From CAYNTC01 sp964432925 (lineage in GTDB: Bacteria; Planctomycetota; Phycisphaerae; Sedimentisphaerales; Anaerobacaceae), in assembly GCA_964432925.1 (NCBI GenBank), contig CAYSPM010000029.1, positions 1-22,147 of the forward strand: 22,147 nt of DNA. Direction: 5' to 3'. The position numbers and the translations under genes are program-made. Below the pieces are notes generated by a model. The model worked only from the letters and a program-made list of their open reading frames with translations, was not told the origin of the DNA and made no database searches. Shown in pieces: positions 8,771-16,601 of the stretch. The first letter of the stretch is position 1. Each line of letters opens with the position of its first letter.

Positions 8771-8857
8771 GGCCAGACTGAGCAAATGAACGATGCTGCT
8801 TCATAGTTTAGATTGATAATTGTATCGAGCGCCTAATCCGGTAACTTATACACGCTT

Positions 8858-10579
8858 ATGAGATTGATCATTATACGCCAGGACAGGAATGCCAAGACCA
8901 TCAAGGGTGAAGGTTTACTCCGGTTTGCTATGTCCACTGAGCCTGTTACGCGCATAGTTTTTGACGGCTTGAGCAGGAATCTTTGCTGCAATTCAAGCAC
9001 TTTTGGAACTTGCCGAGCTTACGCAAGACGTGCGCTGAGTGAGGTAGTTTATGCTCTGCCACAAGAATGGCAAATCGAACTTGGCAAGGCCGACCCGAAA
9101 GTAATAACATTCACAGAAAAAAAGCCAATTTGTATTGAACAATTTCTACGGAACGATCACAATAAATGGTCTGTTATTTCCAACGGATGCTTTGCTACTA
9201 AGCCTAATGGCAAGCTGCTCAATGAAGTCCTGGCCAATACTCAGGCTGATGTAGTAGCGATAAATGTCAGGCCTGAGTTGTTGGCATATCGAGAAAGAGT
9301 ACGATTGACCGCTCAGGGAAGAATTGTGGGCTTTCGTCGTTTACACAATGATTCTGTTGAACCAGTACCTATCTGTGCGGATTGGCCCCATCACGTCTTT
9401 GTCAGAAATAATGCTTTTAATAAGGTTTTGCTCGATCTTACCCTGCCTTATGAACTCTCGGCCTTTCTCCAGCAGTGCCGGTCGAACAAAGTGATTGTTA
9501 GTGCATTCGATGTAGCCGGAGTCGTGCTTGATCTGGGTACAGAATATGGATTATTAAATTTCTGCGCTACGAGACTTCGAGCTATGTCGTCACACAGCTC
9601 ATTGGCAAAACTGGCCACAGGTAACGAACAAGGCGTATCCAAAGACGCAAGATTCGTAAGCAGAGTATTTTTAGGTGATGATGTGCATGTTGGCCCCGGA
9701 GTCACTGTAATTGGCCCGGCAATAATCGGCAACCACGTGACAATCGGACAACGAAGCGTGATAAGTTCGTCTATAATAGGCTCAAATGTGACAGTTCCCT
9801 CAGACCAAATAGTGCAGAACTCCATTGTCAGAGATACGCAGCAAGAAGAACAGAATTTACCTGAACACGTCCCAGGAAGTTCAAAGCAAACTTATTATCC
9901 GAGACCGGATATGCTAACGACAAGGCACACAAATCGTGCTTTTAGGACATGGCCGTTGTTTTCCTATGCTCGAGTGTTCAAACGAGTAGTAGATGTTCTC
10001 ACCGCCATTATAGTATTGACTTTATTTGCTCCAGTCATGCCTTTTATCGCACTGGCTATAAAGCTGGGTTCTCCGGGGCCGGTATTCTTCAAGCATAAAC
10101 GTCAAGGACGTCACAGTAAGGAATTCCACTGTTTGAAGTTCCGGACTATGAACATTGGGGCTGACGAGATGCAGGAAAAACTCAGGGTCATTAGCGAGGT
10201 AGACGGCCCACAATTCAAAATGGTTGATGACCCAAGACTTAATGCGGTCGGAGAGTTCTTAAGGGAGACATACATCGACGAAATACCTCAATTTCTGAAT
10301 GTTCTGCTTGGTCAAATGAGTGTTGTTGGACCAAGACCTTCTCCCGAATCAGAAAATACATTATGTCCCACCTGGCGTGATGCACGACTTTCTGTGCGGC
10401 CTGGTATAACTGGACTGTGGCAAGTGTGTAGGACCAGAGAGCCAATGAAGGACTTTCAGGAATGGATATATTACGACACTAAATATGTCCGAGAGCTGTC
10501 TCTGTCCATGGACCTATGGACATGCTGGCAGACCTTCAAAAAAATGGCGAATAAATTTGTTAGACAGTTTTATAAATAG
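8858..10579 (+). CDS. Polyprenyl sugar-phosphate transferase with N-terminal pseudo-nucleotidyltransferase/beta-helix
   Basis: A 573-residue fusion. The C-terminal part, from about residue 374, is a bacterial sugar transferase (WbaP/ExoY/PssY type). It has one hydrophobic segment (VVDVLTAIIVLTLFAPVMPF), then SPGPVFFKHKRQGR, FHCLKFRTM, the DPRLNAVGEFLRETYIDEIPQ region, MSVVGPRP and RPGITGLWQV. This enzyme starts EPS synthesis by putting a sugar phosphate on undecaprenyl phosphate. The long N-terminal part lacks the four-helix membrane domain of WbaP. Instead residues 1-250 resemble a degenerate nucleotidyltransferase (ISNGCFATKPNG where an NGD would be expected), followed by beta-helix hexapeptides at about 268-330 (VHVGPGVTVIGPAIIG). 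The same front-end plan occurs in the exosortase fusion. ATG 8858 has no obvious ribosome-binding site; the true start could be the Met at 8930. Confidence 0.9.
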   Translation: MRLIIIRQDRNAKTIKGEGLLRFAMSTEPVTRIVFDGLSRNLCCNSSTFGTCRAYARRALSEVVYALPQEWQIELGKADPKVITFTEKKPICIEQFLRNDHNKWSVISNGCFATKPNGKLLNEVLANTQADVVAINVRPELLAYRERVRLTAQGRIVGFRRLHNDSVEPVPICADWPHHVFVRNNAFNKVLLDLTLPYELSAFLQQCRSNKVIVSAFDVAGVVLDLGTEYGLLNFCATRLRAMSSHSSLAKLATGNEQGVSKDARFVSRVFLGDDVHVGPGVTVIGPAIIGNHVTIGQRSVISSSIIGSNVTVPSDQIVQNSIVRDTQQEEQNLPEHVPGSSKQTYYPRPDMLTTRHTNRAFRTWPLFSYARVFKRVVDVLTAIIVLTLFAPVMPFIALAIKLGSPGPVFFKHKRQGRHSKEFHCLKFRTMNIGADEMQEKLRVISEVDGPQFKMVDDPRLNAVGEFLRETYIDEIPQFLNVLLGQMSVVGPRPSPESENTLCPTWRDARLSVRPGITGLWQVCRTREPMKDFQEWIYYDTKYVRELSLSMDLWTCWQTFKKMANKFVRQFYK

Positions 10580-10655
10580 CAAAATAGTAGTAGTAACATA
10601 AAAGCAGCGTGCATGTGTGATTTGTGCGCCTTCAATGCAAGAAAGGGCAAGATAA

Positions 10656-13600
10656 ATGGCAAAACGGTATTTTAACTGGAAGTTAGCGGTTGTTCTACTA
10701 ATGAGTGTTGGTGTCTTGATCGCCATGGCCTTTGTAATTCGCCAGTTGCAGAGACGTACGAGAGCTGAGCGAGCGCTTACCCTTGGCAATGAGGCGTATG
10801 AGGAACATAGCTGGGATGAAGCGGCAGAGAAACTCGGCCGATACCTGGTGGTTCATCGCGATGATGTAACTGTGTTACTCAAATACGCCGATTCGCAGCT
10901 AAAAAGAAAACCTGTGAAATCCGGTAACATTCGGCAGGCTATAGCGGCATATCGCGCTGTTCTTAGACTGGATGCCAGTAATTCCGAAGCTGCAAAGCAA
11001 CTGAGCGAAATTTATTTGTTGATTAGTAGTCCCGGTGAAGCTGAGTTAATTGCCAGAAGATATATCGAAATGGAGAAGGACCCGGAAATTCAAAGAATAC
11101 TTGCATTAGCGCTTGCCAGCCAGCGTAAATACACCGAGGCAGCAGCAGAGCTTAAAAGTATAATGGAAGAGCATCCTGACCAGGTAATGGCCTATGAGAC
11201 TCTCGGCAAACTCACAGAGCAGCGACCGGGTGACTTTGCTGGTCAAGCCGAGGATTGGTATAACCTTGCTGTCCAGAATAATCCATCCGCAGCGCTATCC
11301 TATGTGATCCGTGCCGGATTTTACCTGAGAAATAAAGAAAGGCCAAAGGCTTTAGCTGATCTGGAGCAGGCTGAAAGTCGGTACTTGTCAGATCCCTCAG
11401 TTCGACTTCGGCTTGCAAGAGAATATATCAATGCGAACGTTTTGGACAAGGCTGAACAACACCTCCAGGCTGTACACGCACAAACACCAAGAGATCAAAA
11501 CCTCTGGCAGTTGTGGGCCCGACTGGCACTTAGATCCAATTCGCAAGAGAAAATGATCAAAATAGCGGATAGTGGCTTAGAGCAGCTTAGCTCAGAGCCT
11601 TGGGATTTTATGCCTGTTGCTGCCGAGTTGTTCATCCAAACTAATCAACTTGACCGTGCCACTGAGTGCATATCCGAACTCAAGGACAAGGATATCGCTC
11701 CTGCTGTGGTTATGCATCTGGAAGGAGTCATAGCTGAGCGTAAGGGCCAAACATATCAAGCGGTCCAGAGTTGGCAAAAGGCTCTGGAATTTGGCAATAG
11801 ATCTCCAGGTATTCGGTTAGCCTTAGCTTCGGCACTGGTTCGCCTTGGAGATAGGCAATCGGCACTTCGACATTTGCGTACTTTGGTTTCTGAGTATCCT
11901 AATTTGTTTGAAGCACGTTTAGCTTTAGCGAGATTGCTGGCCCGGATCGGAAACTGGGCCGAGACCTCAGAGCATGCTCGTCGAGCAATGCAGCTTGCAC
12001 CGGAAAATCTTGAACCCATTCTGCTGGACTTAAATGCTCGTATTGTTTTATTAACGCGGAGCCCCGCGACCGAAAATGCCGTAGCTTGGCAGGCTATAAA
12101 AGGGCAATTGTCGGCACTGGATGAAGCCACTGATAGGGCACTGGAAGTGAAACTCCTGCAATTGCGGGTTGCTGCCGCGCAGGAAAATCTTACTGAGGTT
12201 GAAGCAATCATAAAGCAATTGAAGCAGGAATATCCATCCTCACTGAGAGTCGTTCTGGCTGAGACGGAGTTGCTGGTTACCCAAGGAAAAACTGAGCAAG
12301 CGATAGCGCTGCTGACCCACGCAACAAAAGAATTCCCTACTGTTGTTGAGCCAGCAAGGTATCTTGCGGTTTTGTTGGCTGGGCAAGGAGACAAGCAAAA
12401 GTGCGAAGCAACTCTTAGGGATGCAATGGAACGAATGGATCAGCCCGTAATGCGGAGGGATTTAGGTTTTTTACTCGCTGACTTTTACACCCGCTGGCAA
12501 GAGCCCGACAAAGCGTACGAACTTCTCGCGGCTCTTAGGCAGAAACTGCCAGGTGACATTCCGATCAGGCGTCGACTTCTGATGTGTGAACAGACAAGCA
12601 AAAATCTTGAACTAGCCCAGCAAGTAGTCGATGAGATTAAGTCTTTGGAGGGCGAGGACGGTTGGCAGTGGCGGTTTACGCAGGCAAGCCTCTGGTACAA
12701 CGCAGATGACTTTCGGCAATACTATCCACAGATCGTCTCCCTTCTGCAGGAGAATCTATTAACTAATCCAAATGACCAGGGAAGCCGCATGCTCCTTGCA
12801 ACGACGTATGACAAGGCTGGTGAGCTACAACTGGCGCTGGCCACGTACCGTGAGGCCCTGAGTCGTTCACCCGATGACATCAACATAATCATTCCTACGG
12901 TCGCTGCATTGTACAAGGCAGAAGAGTATGACGAAGCCGAGAATATTCTGAACCGTGTCTCTCAGCAAAAGCTCTATCACCCACAACTGCAGAGGATGCA
13001 GCTCCGGAACTACCTCAGACGCGGCCAGTTAGGCTCAGCTTCAGAGATTCTTGAAGAGCTTATCAGCACCGATCCCAACAATCAGGCTGCCTGCTTATCT
13101 CTTGCATTGCTCAAAATACAGCAGAATGAGTTTGACGGAGCGAGTCAGTTATTAAAGAAGCTGAAAGTGCAGAACCCAAACTCGTTGTCGGTAACCTCAG
13201 CCCAAGTCCAGCTCAGTATTCGCCAGGGCAAACAGCAAGAGGCGCTACATCTCTGCGATGAGCTTGTAGAAAACCTAAAGAGCGCATCCACGTACATGCT
13301 TCGAGCCAGGACACGTGCGACGCTTGGGCAAATGGATGGGGCTATTAAAGACTTAATACAAGCTACAGCGATGGAGCCCAACAATGTGGGTGTGTGGGTA
13401 GCTCGCAGCGATTTTTACCGTACTGCTGGCCAGTTGGATCAGGCTATTGCCGATATAAGACATGCCCTGTCTTTAGCCCCGGACAACATCCAGATACAAA
13501 AACGTGCTATTGCACTATTCCTGAGGGCTGGCAATCTGGACATAGTCCAACAAGGAATAATTTTGCATGGCAAGGCTCTCGAATCGAACCCTACGGATGT

Positions 13601-14825
13601 CGAGCTGATGATGATGAAAGTGCGTATGCTCCTGTCGGAAAGTACCGCTCCGGCAATTAACAATGCCAAAGACATTCTCCAGAAGCTGACGGATGAAAAT
13701 CCCAAAAACAGTGAATCCTGGGTCCTGTTGGGAGAAATTCTGCTGCTCCAGCGCCAACCTGGAAGGGCTGTGGATATTGCTCTACGTGGCCTTGCCCACA
13801 CGCCGAACGACAAGACATTACTATTGCTTAAAGCTCGTGCGGAAGCGGCTCGCTCGCCTATATTGGCTGTGCCAACTCTCAGAGTGCTTCGTGAACTGGA
13901 CCCAAATAATGTCGACTTCGTAATACGGCTTGCAAACGCGTATATCAGCGCAGATCAGGCTCAGAAAGCCGTTGATTTGCTTAACGAGCAAATAACTAAT
14001 TGTGATGCCTCGAATATGCGCAGGTGCCGCATGATCTTGGCGGTGGCGTTGTACAAAAGCGGCAATAAGGCGGAAGCTCAAGAGGAGTTCGACTCCCTTG
14101 TCGAGTCTCTGCCGGATGATCCAACCCCTTTAATTGCACAGGCTCGCCTGCTGATAGAGGAAAAGTCCTGGGACCAGTTACGCGAAAAGGTAAGACAATG
14201 GTATCGAACGCACCCGACAGACACCAGCACACCCAGCATAATTGCTAATGATCTCGGCGCCACGGGAGACAAGCAAACACAGAAAGTTGCAGAAGACATA
14301 CTTCTTATGGTACTGCAACGTGAACCTAACTCACGGCAGGCAATAGCTGCACTGGCTATGCTGTTGCAGATATCTGGCAGGGGCCAAGAATCTGCAGAAC
14401 TCTACCGGAAGGTCTTGGATGTTGAGCCTAATAACGTTGTGGCTATCAATAATCTTGCTTGGGTACTTTGTGAAAACGAGGGTAAGCTGCAGGAGGCGCT
14501 TACACTGGCTAATCGGGGATTGAAGATGGCACCACGGTATCTTGACCTTGTTGATACTCGCGGTGTTATATACTACCGCCTCGGAGAATACGACAAAGCT
14601 GTGCAGGATTTCAAAAAGTGCGTTGAACTTTATTTGCCGACGTTGCCATCAAGTGTAGCTTCGCGTTTTCATCTCGGCAGGGCCTATGCACAAATCGGGC
14701 AAAAAGAGCAGGCTATAGAGCAAATAAGTCAAGCTTTGGATTCTGACAATGATATTGGGGGCCTGATGCCTACAGATCAAGCTGAAGCAAGGCGTATGCT
14801 CGAGCAATTGCAGAAAGGTAATTAG
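10656..14825 (+). CDS. Giant membrane-anchored TPR protein (PrsT-like role)
   Basis: A 1389-residue protein made almost entirely of tetratricopeptide repeats after one N-terminal transmembrane helix (about residues 10-27, LAVVLLMSVGVLIAMAFVI), with no lipobox. The ladder runs from about residue 40 to the end; typical units contain A-x-x-x-Y/L and P-N/D-x-x-x-A spacing, as in LGEYDKAVQDFKKCVEL and LDQAIADIRHALSLAP. Large TPR proteins (PrsT) accompany exosortase/EPS loci in Proteobacteria, where they are thought to act in envelope assembly. This one is longer than I would expect for that family and uses a membrane anchor instead of a lipid. The helix orientation suggests a periplasmic scaffold for EPS or sorted-protein assembly. 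AAGGGCAAG precedes ATG 10656. Direct homology to PrsT is not shown, only architecture and context. Confidence 0.85.
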   Translation: MAKRYFNWKLAVVLLMSVGVLIAMAFVIRQLQRRTRAERALTLGNEAYEEHSWDEAAEKLGRYLVVHRDDVTVLLKYADSQLKRKPVKSGNIRQAIAAYRAVLRLDASNSEAAKQLSEIYLLISSPGEAELIARRYIEMEKDPEIQRILALALASQRKYTEAAAELKSIMEEHPDQVMAYETLGKLTEQRPGDFAGQAEDWYNLAVQNNPSAALSYVIRAGFYLRNKERPKALADLEQAESRYLSDPSVRLRLAREYINANVLDKAEQHLQAVHAQTPRDQNLWQLWARLALRSNSQEKMIKIADSGLEQLSSEPWDFMPVAAELFIQTNQLDRATECISELKDKDIAPAVVMHLEGVIAERKGQTYQAVQSWQKALEFGNRSPGIRLALASALVRLGDRQSALRHLRTLVSEYPNLFEARLALARLLARIGNWAETSEHARRAMQLAPENLEPILLDLNARIVLLTRSPATENAVAWQAIKGQLSALDEATDRALEVKLLQLRVAAAQENLTEVEAIIKQLKQEYPSSLRVVLAETELLVTQGKTEQAIALLTHATKEFPTVVEPARYLAVLLAGQGDKQKCEATLRDAMERMDQPVMRRDLGFLLADFYTRWQEPDKAYELLAALRQKLPGDIPIRRRLLMCEQTSKNLELAQQVVDEIKSLEGEDGWQWRFTQASLWYNADDFRQYYPQIVSLLQENLLTNPNDQGSRMLLATTYDKAGELQLALATYREALSRSPDDINIIIPTVAALYKAEEYDEAENILNRVSQQKLYHPQLQRMQLRNYLRRGQLGSASEILEELISTDPNNQAACLSLALLKIQQNEFDGASQLLKKLKVQNPNSLSVTSAQVQLSIRQGKQQEALHLCDELVENLKSASTYMLRARTRATLGQMDGAIKDLIQATAMEPNNVGVWVARSDFYRTAGQLDQAIADIRHALSLAPDNIQIQKRAIALFLRAGNLDIVQQGIILHGKALESNPTDVELMMMKVRMLLSESTAPAINNAKDILQKLTDENPKNSESWVLLGEILLLQRQPGRAVDIALRGLAHTPNDKTLLLLKARAEAARSPILAVPTLRVLRELDPNNVDFVIRLANAYISADQAQKAVDLLNEQITNCDASNMRRCRMILAVALYKSGNKAEAQEEFDSLVESLPDDPTPLIAQARLLIEEKSWDQLREKVRQWYRTHPTDTSTPSIIANDLGATGDKQTQKVAEDILLMVLQREPNSRQAIAALAMLLQISGRGQESAELYRKVLDVEPNNVVAINNLAWVLCENEGKLQEALTLANRGLKMAPRYLDLVDTRGVIYYRLGEYDKAVQDFKKCVELYLPTLPSSVASRFHLGRAYAQIGQKEQAIEQISQALDSDNDIGGLMPTDQAEARRMLEQLQKGN

Positions 14826-14827
14826 TT

Positions 14828-15172
14828 ATGGCTGAATTACGAAATGCAACAGTCCGTCATATCGCGGAAGGTAAAAATAGACAAAAAGAATCCAAAGTTT
14901 TATTGCTTGACCCAAAGCAATGGCTATATGTGCAGAGTCTGTACAATTTGACTCCCCGTGAGCGTCAAATAGCAGAGCTTGTCTGTGAAGGACTGCGAAA
15001 TGAAAGTATCGCCAGCCGACTGCACATCAAGCCTGGTACAGTTAAAACTCACATACGGAACATCTATAGAAAAGTGCAGGTAAAAAGCAAGATCGCAATG
15101 CTTCTGCAGTTTGTTAGCGAGGCGAGAGGATTCTCCAACCAGAGCCAACAGAGACCTCCCATCGGAATCTGA
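14828..15172 (+). CDS. Small LuxR/GerE-type transcriptional regulator
   Basis: A 114-residue protein that is nearly all DNA-binding domain. Residues 41-95 fit the GerE/LuxR helix-turn-helix: LTPRERQIAELVCEGLRNES, then IASRLHIKPGTVKTHIRNIY with the recognition helix at about 69-82. There is no receiver, PAS or autoinducer domain; the first 40 residues are charged and of unknown role. It starts 2 bp after the TPR stop codon, with AAAGGT just upstream, so translation is probably coupled and the regulator is produced with the EPS machinery. It ends the core operon, a strong terminator follows, and a dyad plus promoter lie downstream, making the substrate genes a plausible target. That regulatory link is inference. 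Confidence 0.88.
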   Translation: MAELRNATVRHIAEGKNRQKESKVLLLDPKQWLYVQSLYNLTPRERQIAELVCEGLRNESIASRLHIKPGTVKTHIRNIYRKVQVKSKIAMLLQFVSEARGFSNQSQQRPPIGI

Positions 15173-15251
15173 GATCAATCAGAGCTAAGTAACACAATTC
15201 TCTGGGCACCGATGGCGGCCATTGATCATTTCTCTCTTATCCATCCCTAAC

Positions 15252-15309
15252 CTTAGACCGTCCTTAAGATAGTATCGCAGTGCTTTGGACGGTCTGAGTA
15301 TTTTTTTCT
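15252..15309 (+). terminator. Rho-independent terminator of the EPS/exosortase operon
   Basis: AGACCGTCC (15255-15263) pairs perfectly with GGACGGTCT (15287-15295), and flanking bases extend the stem to 15252/15298. The loop is 23 nt long. A run of TATTTTTTT begins at once at 15299. It lies 80 bp after the LuxR gene stop and is the clearest intrinsic terminator in the window. Confidence 0.85.
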
Positions 15310-15356
15310 TTAACCTACCACCTAATCCCACGCATAAATATCTAAATCACTAAAAT

Positions 15357-15388
15357 ATACTACTTTTGGGATAACTCAAAAGTAGTAT
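15357..15388. promoter_or_regulatory. Perfect 12-bp inverted repeat, candidate operator
   Basis: ATACTACTTTTG (15357-15368) and CAAAAGTAGTAT (15377-15388) are exact reverse complements separated by 8 bp (GGATAACT). It is A+T-rich and has no T-run, so it is not an obvious terminator. It lies between the LuxR regulator and the promoter at 15531. Its size and symmetry suit a dimeric or tetrameric DNA-binding protein, but a hairpin in RNA cannot be excluded. I found no second copy in the window. Confidence 0.5.
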
Positions 15389-15530
15389 CCACATTTCTTT
15401 CGAATCAGTTTTCTTAACGGATTCCTGTCCTTATCTAATCCTATTTGCCAATAGACCAAGCTCCCTGAACAGCGTTATAAATTAGGCCTACAAGCTTTTC
15501 TGCAAATTCTAAGTTTTTTTTTGTTTTTTC

Positions 15531-15559
15531 TTGACTTCTGATGCACAAAAGGTTAGAAT
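15531..15559 (+). promoter_or_regulatory. Sigma70-type promoter
   Basis: TTGACT (15531-15536) and TAGAAT (15554-15559) each match the -35 and -10 consensus in five of six positions and are separated by exactly 17 bp. An A/T-rich stretch with long T-runs (15512-15530) sits just upstream, like an UP element. Transcription would start near 15566 and read into the secreted-protein genes with a leader of about 140 nt. Confidence 0.65.
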
Positions 15560-15709
15560 CATTCAATTAGGTGGTACCTCAGGAGGAGGATCACACCATA
15601 CAGGTATGTTTTACGGAGTTTTTGTAAGGAGGATTAGTATCTTGACTGCGCGCAAGTGCGCACTCTCTGTAAACGCCATGGGTGCAGCACTTAGTCAGGA
15701 GGAGGAGTG
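15560..15709 (+). other. Leader with three Shine-Dalgarno-like motifs and a short upstream frame
   Basis: The region between the promoter and the next gene contains TCAGGAGGAGGA twice (15579-15590 and 15695-15706) and AAGGAGGA once (near 15626). A frame opening at ATG 15606 runs through to 15794, overlapping the start of the next gene out of frame; its product is Cys/Arg/Gln-rich and looks non-natural. A small palindrome, TGCGC-GCAAGT-GCGCA, lies near 15646-15661. It could be a translated or structured leader. I do not call a gene here. Confidence 0.35.
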
Positions 15710-16390
15710 GTGTTACGTAACAATAGAAGGTTGTTTGTGCTGCTATTGGTGTCGTTTGTCACAGCAGCGAACGCAGCACCAACAGCCAAAGTAGATAATG
15801 ACGGCCTATCAGTAACTGTGCTGTCTAACTGCACAGCAGATCATTCCATTTATAATCCATCTCCAACACAAACGCCCTTAGATTTACATCCTGATACTAT
15901 CAGTCCTGGAGAGACAAATCTGCGTTTGCCAGCTTTCGGTGCCAAATCGACATCTTATCCTTCTCAAACAAAGTCTCTGCCTGCTGTACCGGGAGCACTG
16001 CTGATGGCATTGGCAGGATTTCTTTGTGTTTCCCTGGTCAGGGACCGTAGGGTTTGGCTCACAGCAATCTTATGGATCGCTCATGTGAGCTTTGCAACCC
16101 TGCCACAGTTTGCTTCTCATTTGAACGATAAGAAACAGGCTGGACAACTCCTTCATTCGACTTCCATATCTGAACTTAGTGAGCCGATCTACCTGAAAAG
16201 TGGCGCAGTGCACAGCATAGCTGTCGCAGTTGTCAAACCGGCGGTCACCTCACAATCTGCAATTATACCCAATCAATGCGAATTCTTAACTTTACCGCTT
16301 TTATGCGCTGCTCCAAGAGTTGAGCAGATTTGTCATATTTCAGAGTATGCATTTGAACGGTTACCGCGAGGCCCTCCTGAAGCTGCATAG
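15710..16390 (+). CDS. Secreted protein with internal PEP-CTERM-like motif, unknown function
   Basis: A 226-residue protein I do not recognise by function. A signal peptide (RRLFVLLLVSFVTAANA) covers about residues 6-23. A low-complexity Thr/Ser/Pro-rich stretch follows. At residues 93-114 it has the three-part pattern of a sorting signal: VPGA, a hydrophobic helix (LLMALAGFLCVSLV) and a basic RDRR cluster. Unlike true sorting tails, about 110 more residues follow, including a second hydrophobic stretch (WLTAILWIAHVSFATL) and a tail ending RLPRGPPEAA. GTG 15710 is chosen because AGGAGG (15698-15703) is then 6 nt away; GTG 15707 is the alternative. It is the first gene after the promoter at 15531, ahead of the tailed proteins. 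It might be an accessory membrane protein of the sorting system; that is a guess. Confidence 0.6.
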   Translation: MLRNNRRLFVLLLVSFVTAANAAPTAKVDNDGLSVTVLSNCTADHSIYNPSPTQTPLDLHPDTISPGETNLRLPAFGAKSTSYPSQTKSLPAVPGALLMALAGFLCVSLVRDRRVWLTAILWIAHVSFATLPQFASHLNDKKQAGQLLHSTSISELSEPIYLKSGAVHSIAVAVVKPAVTSQSAIIPNQCEFLTLPLLCAAPRVEQICHISEYAFERLPRGPPEAA

Positions 16391-16416
16391 ATAACTAAAA
16401 GCAACCTTCTAAATAT

Positions 16417-16446
16417 AAAGGGTCGGTGCGCGCAAGACCTTTTGTA
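16417..16446 (+). terminator. Probable terminator after the internal-motif protein
   Basis: AAAGGGTC (16417-16424) pairs with GACCTTTT (16436-16443), with one G-T pair, around an 11-nt GC-rich loop. The 3' arm itself ends in a short T-run (TTTTG). It lies 27 bp after the stop codon at 16390 and would separate this gene from the tailed proteins. Confidence 0.5.
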
Positions 16447-16601
16447 ATAGACCGAATTTGTTCTGTTTAACATTTTAGGGAAAGGTTAGGCCAAGTAAGG
16501 CCATGTATGAAAATCAAAATGCGGATAAAGCTTTAGCTTCGATCCGCGGAGGGCAAATATTAGGACTTGATTGTAAAAAAAAAGGAAGGAAGGAGACAAA
16601 G

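Noticed and set aside
11756..12394. Long minus-strand open frame (212 codons) opposite the TPR gene
   Set aside because: It is Ser/Ala/Arg-rich with no domain, lies antisense to clear TPR repeats in one frame, and lacks a ribosome-binding site. Long antisense frames are expected opposite repetitive coding DNA.
15606..15794. Short + strand frame starting in the leader
   Set aside because: The product is Cys/Trp/Gln-rich without any familiar pattern, and its second half is out of frame with a convincing signal peptide. Kept only as a leader oddity.
16503..16601. Extended N-terminus of the first tailed protein from ATG 16503
   Set aside because: It would put 33 polar, Lys-rich residues ahead of a signal peptide, while ATG 16602 has a strong ribosome-binding site.
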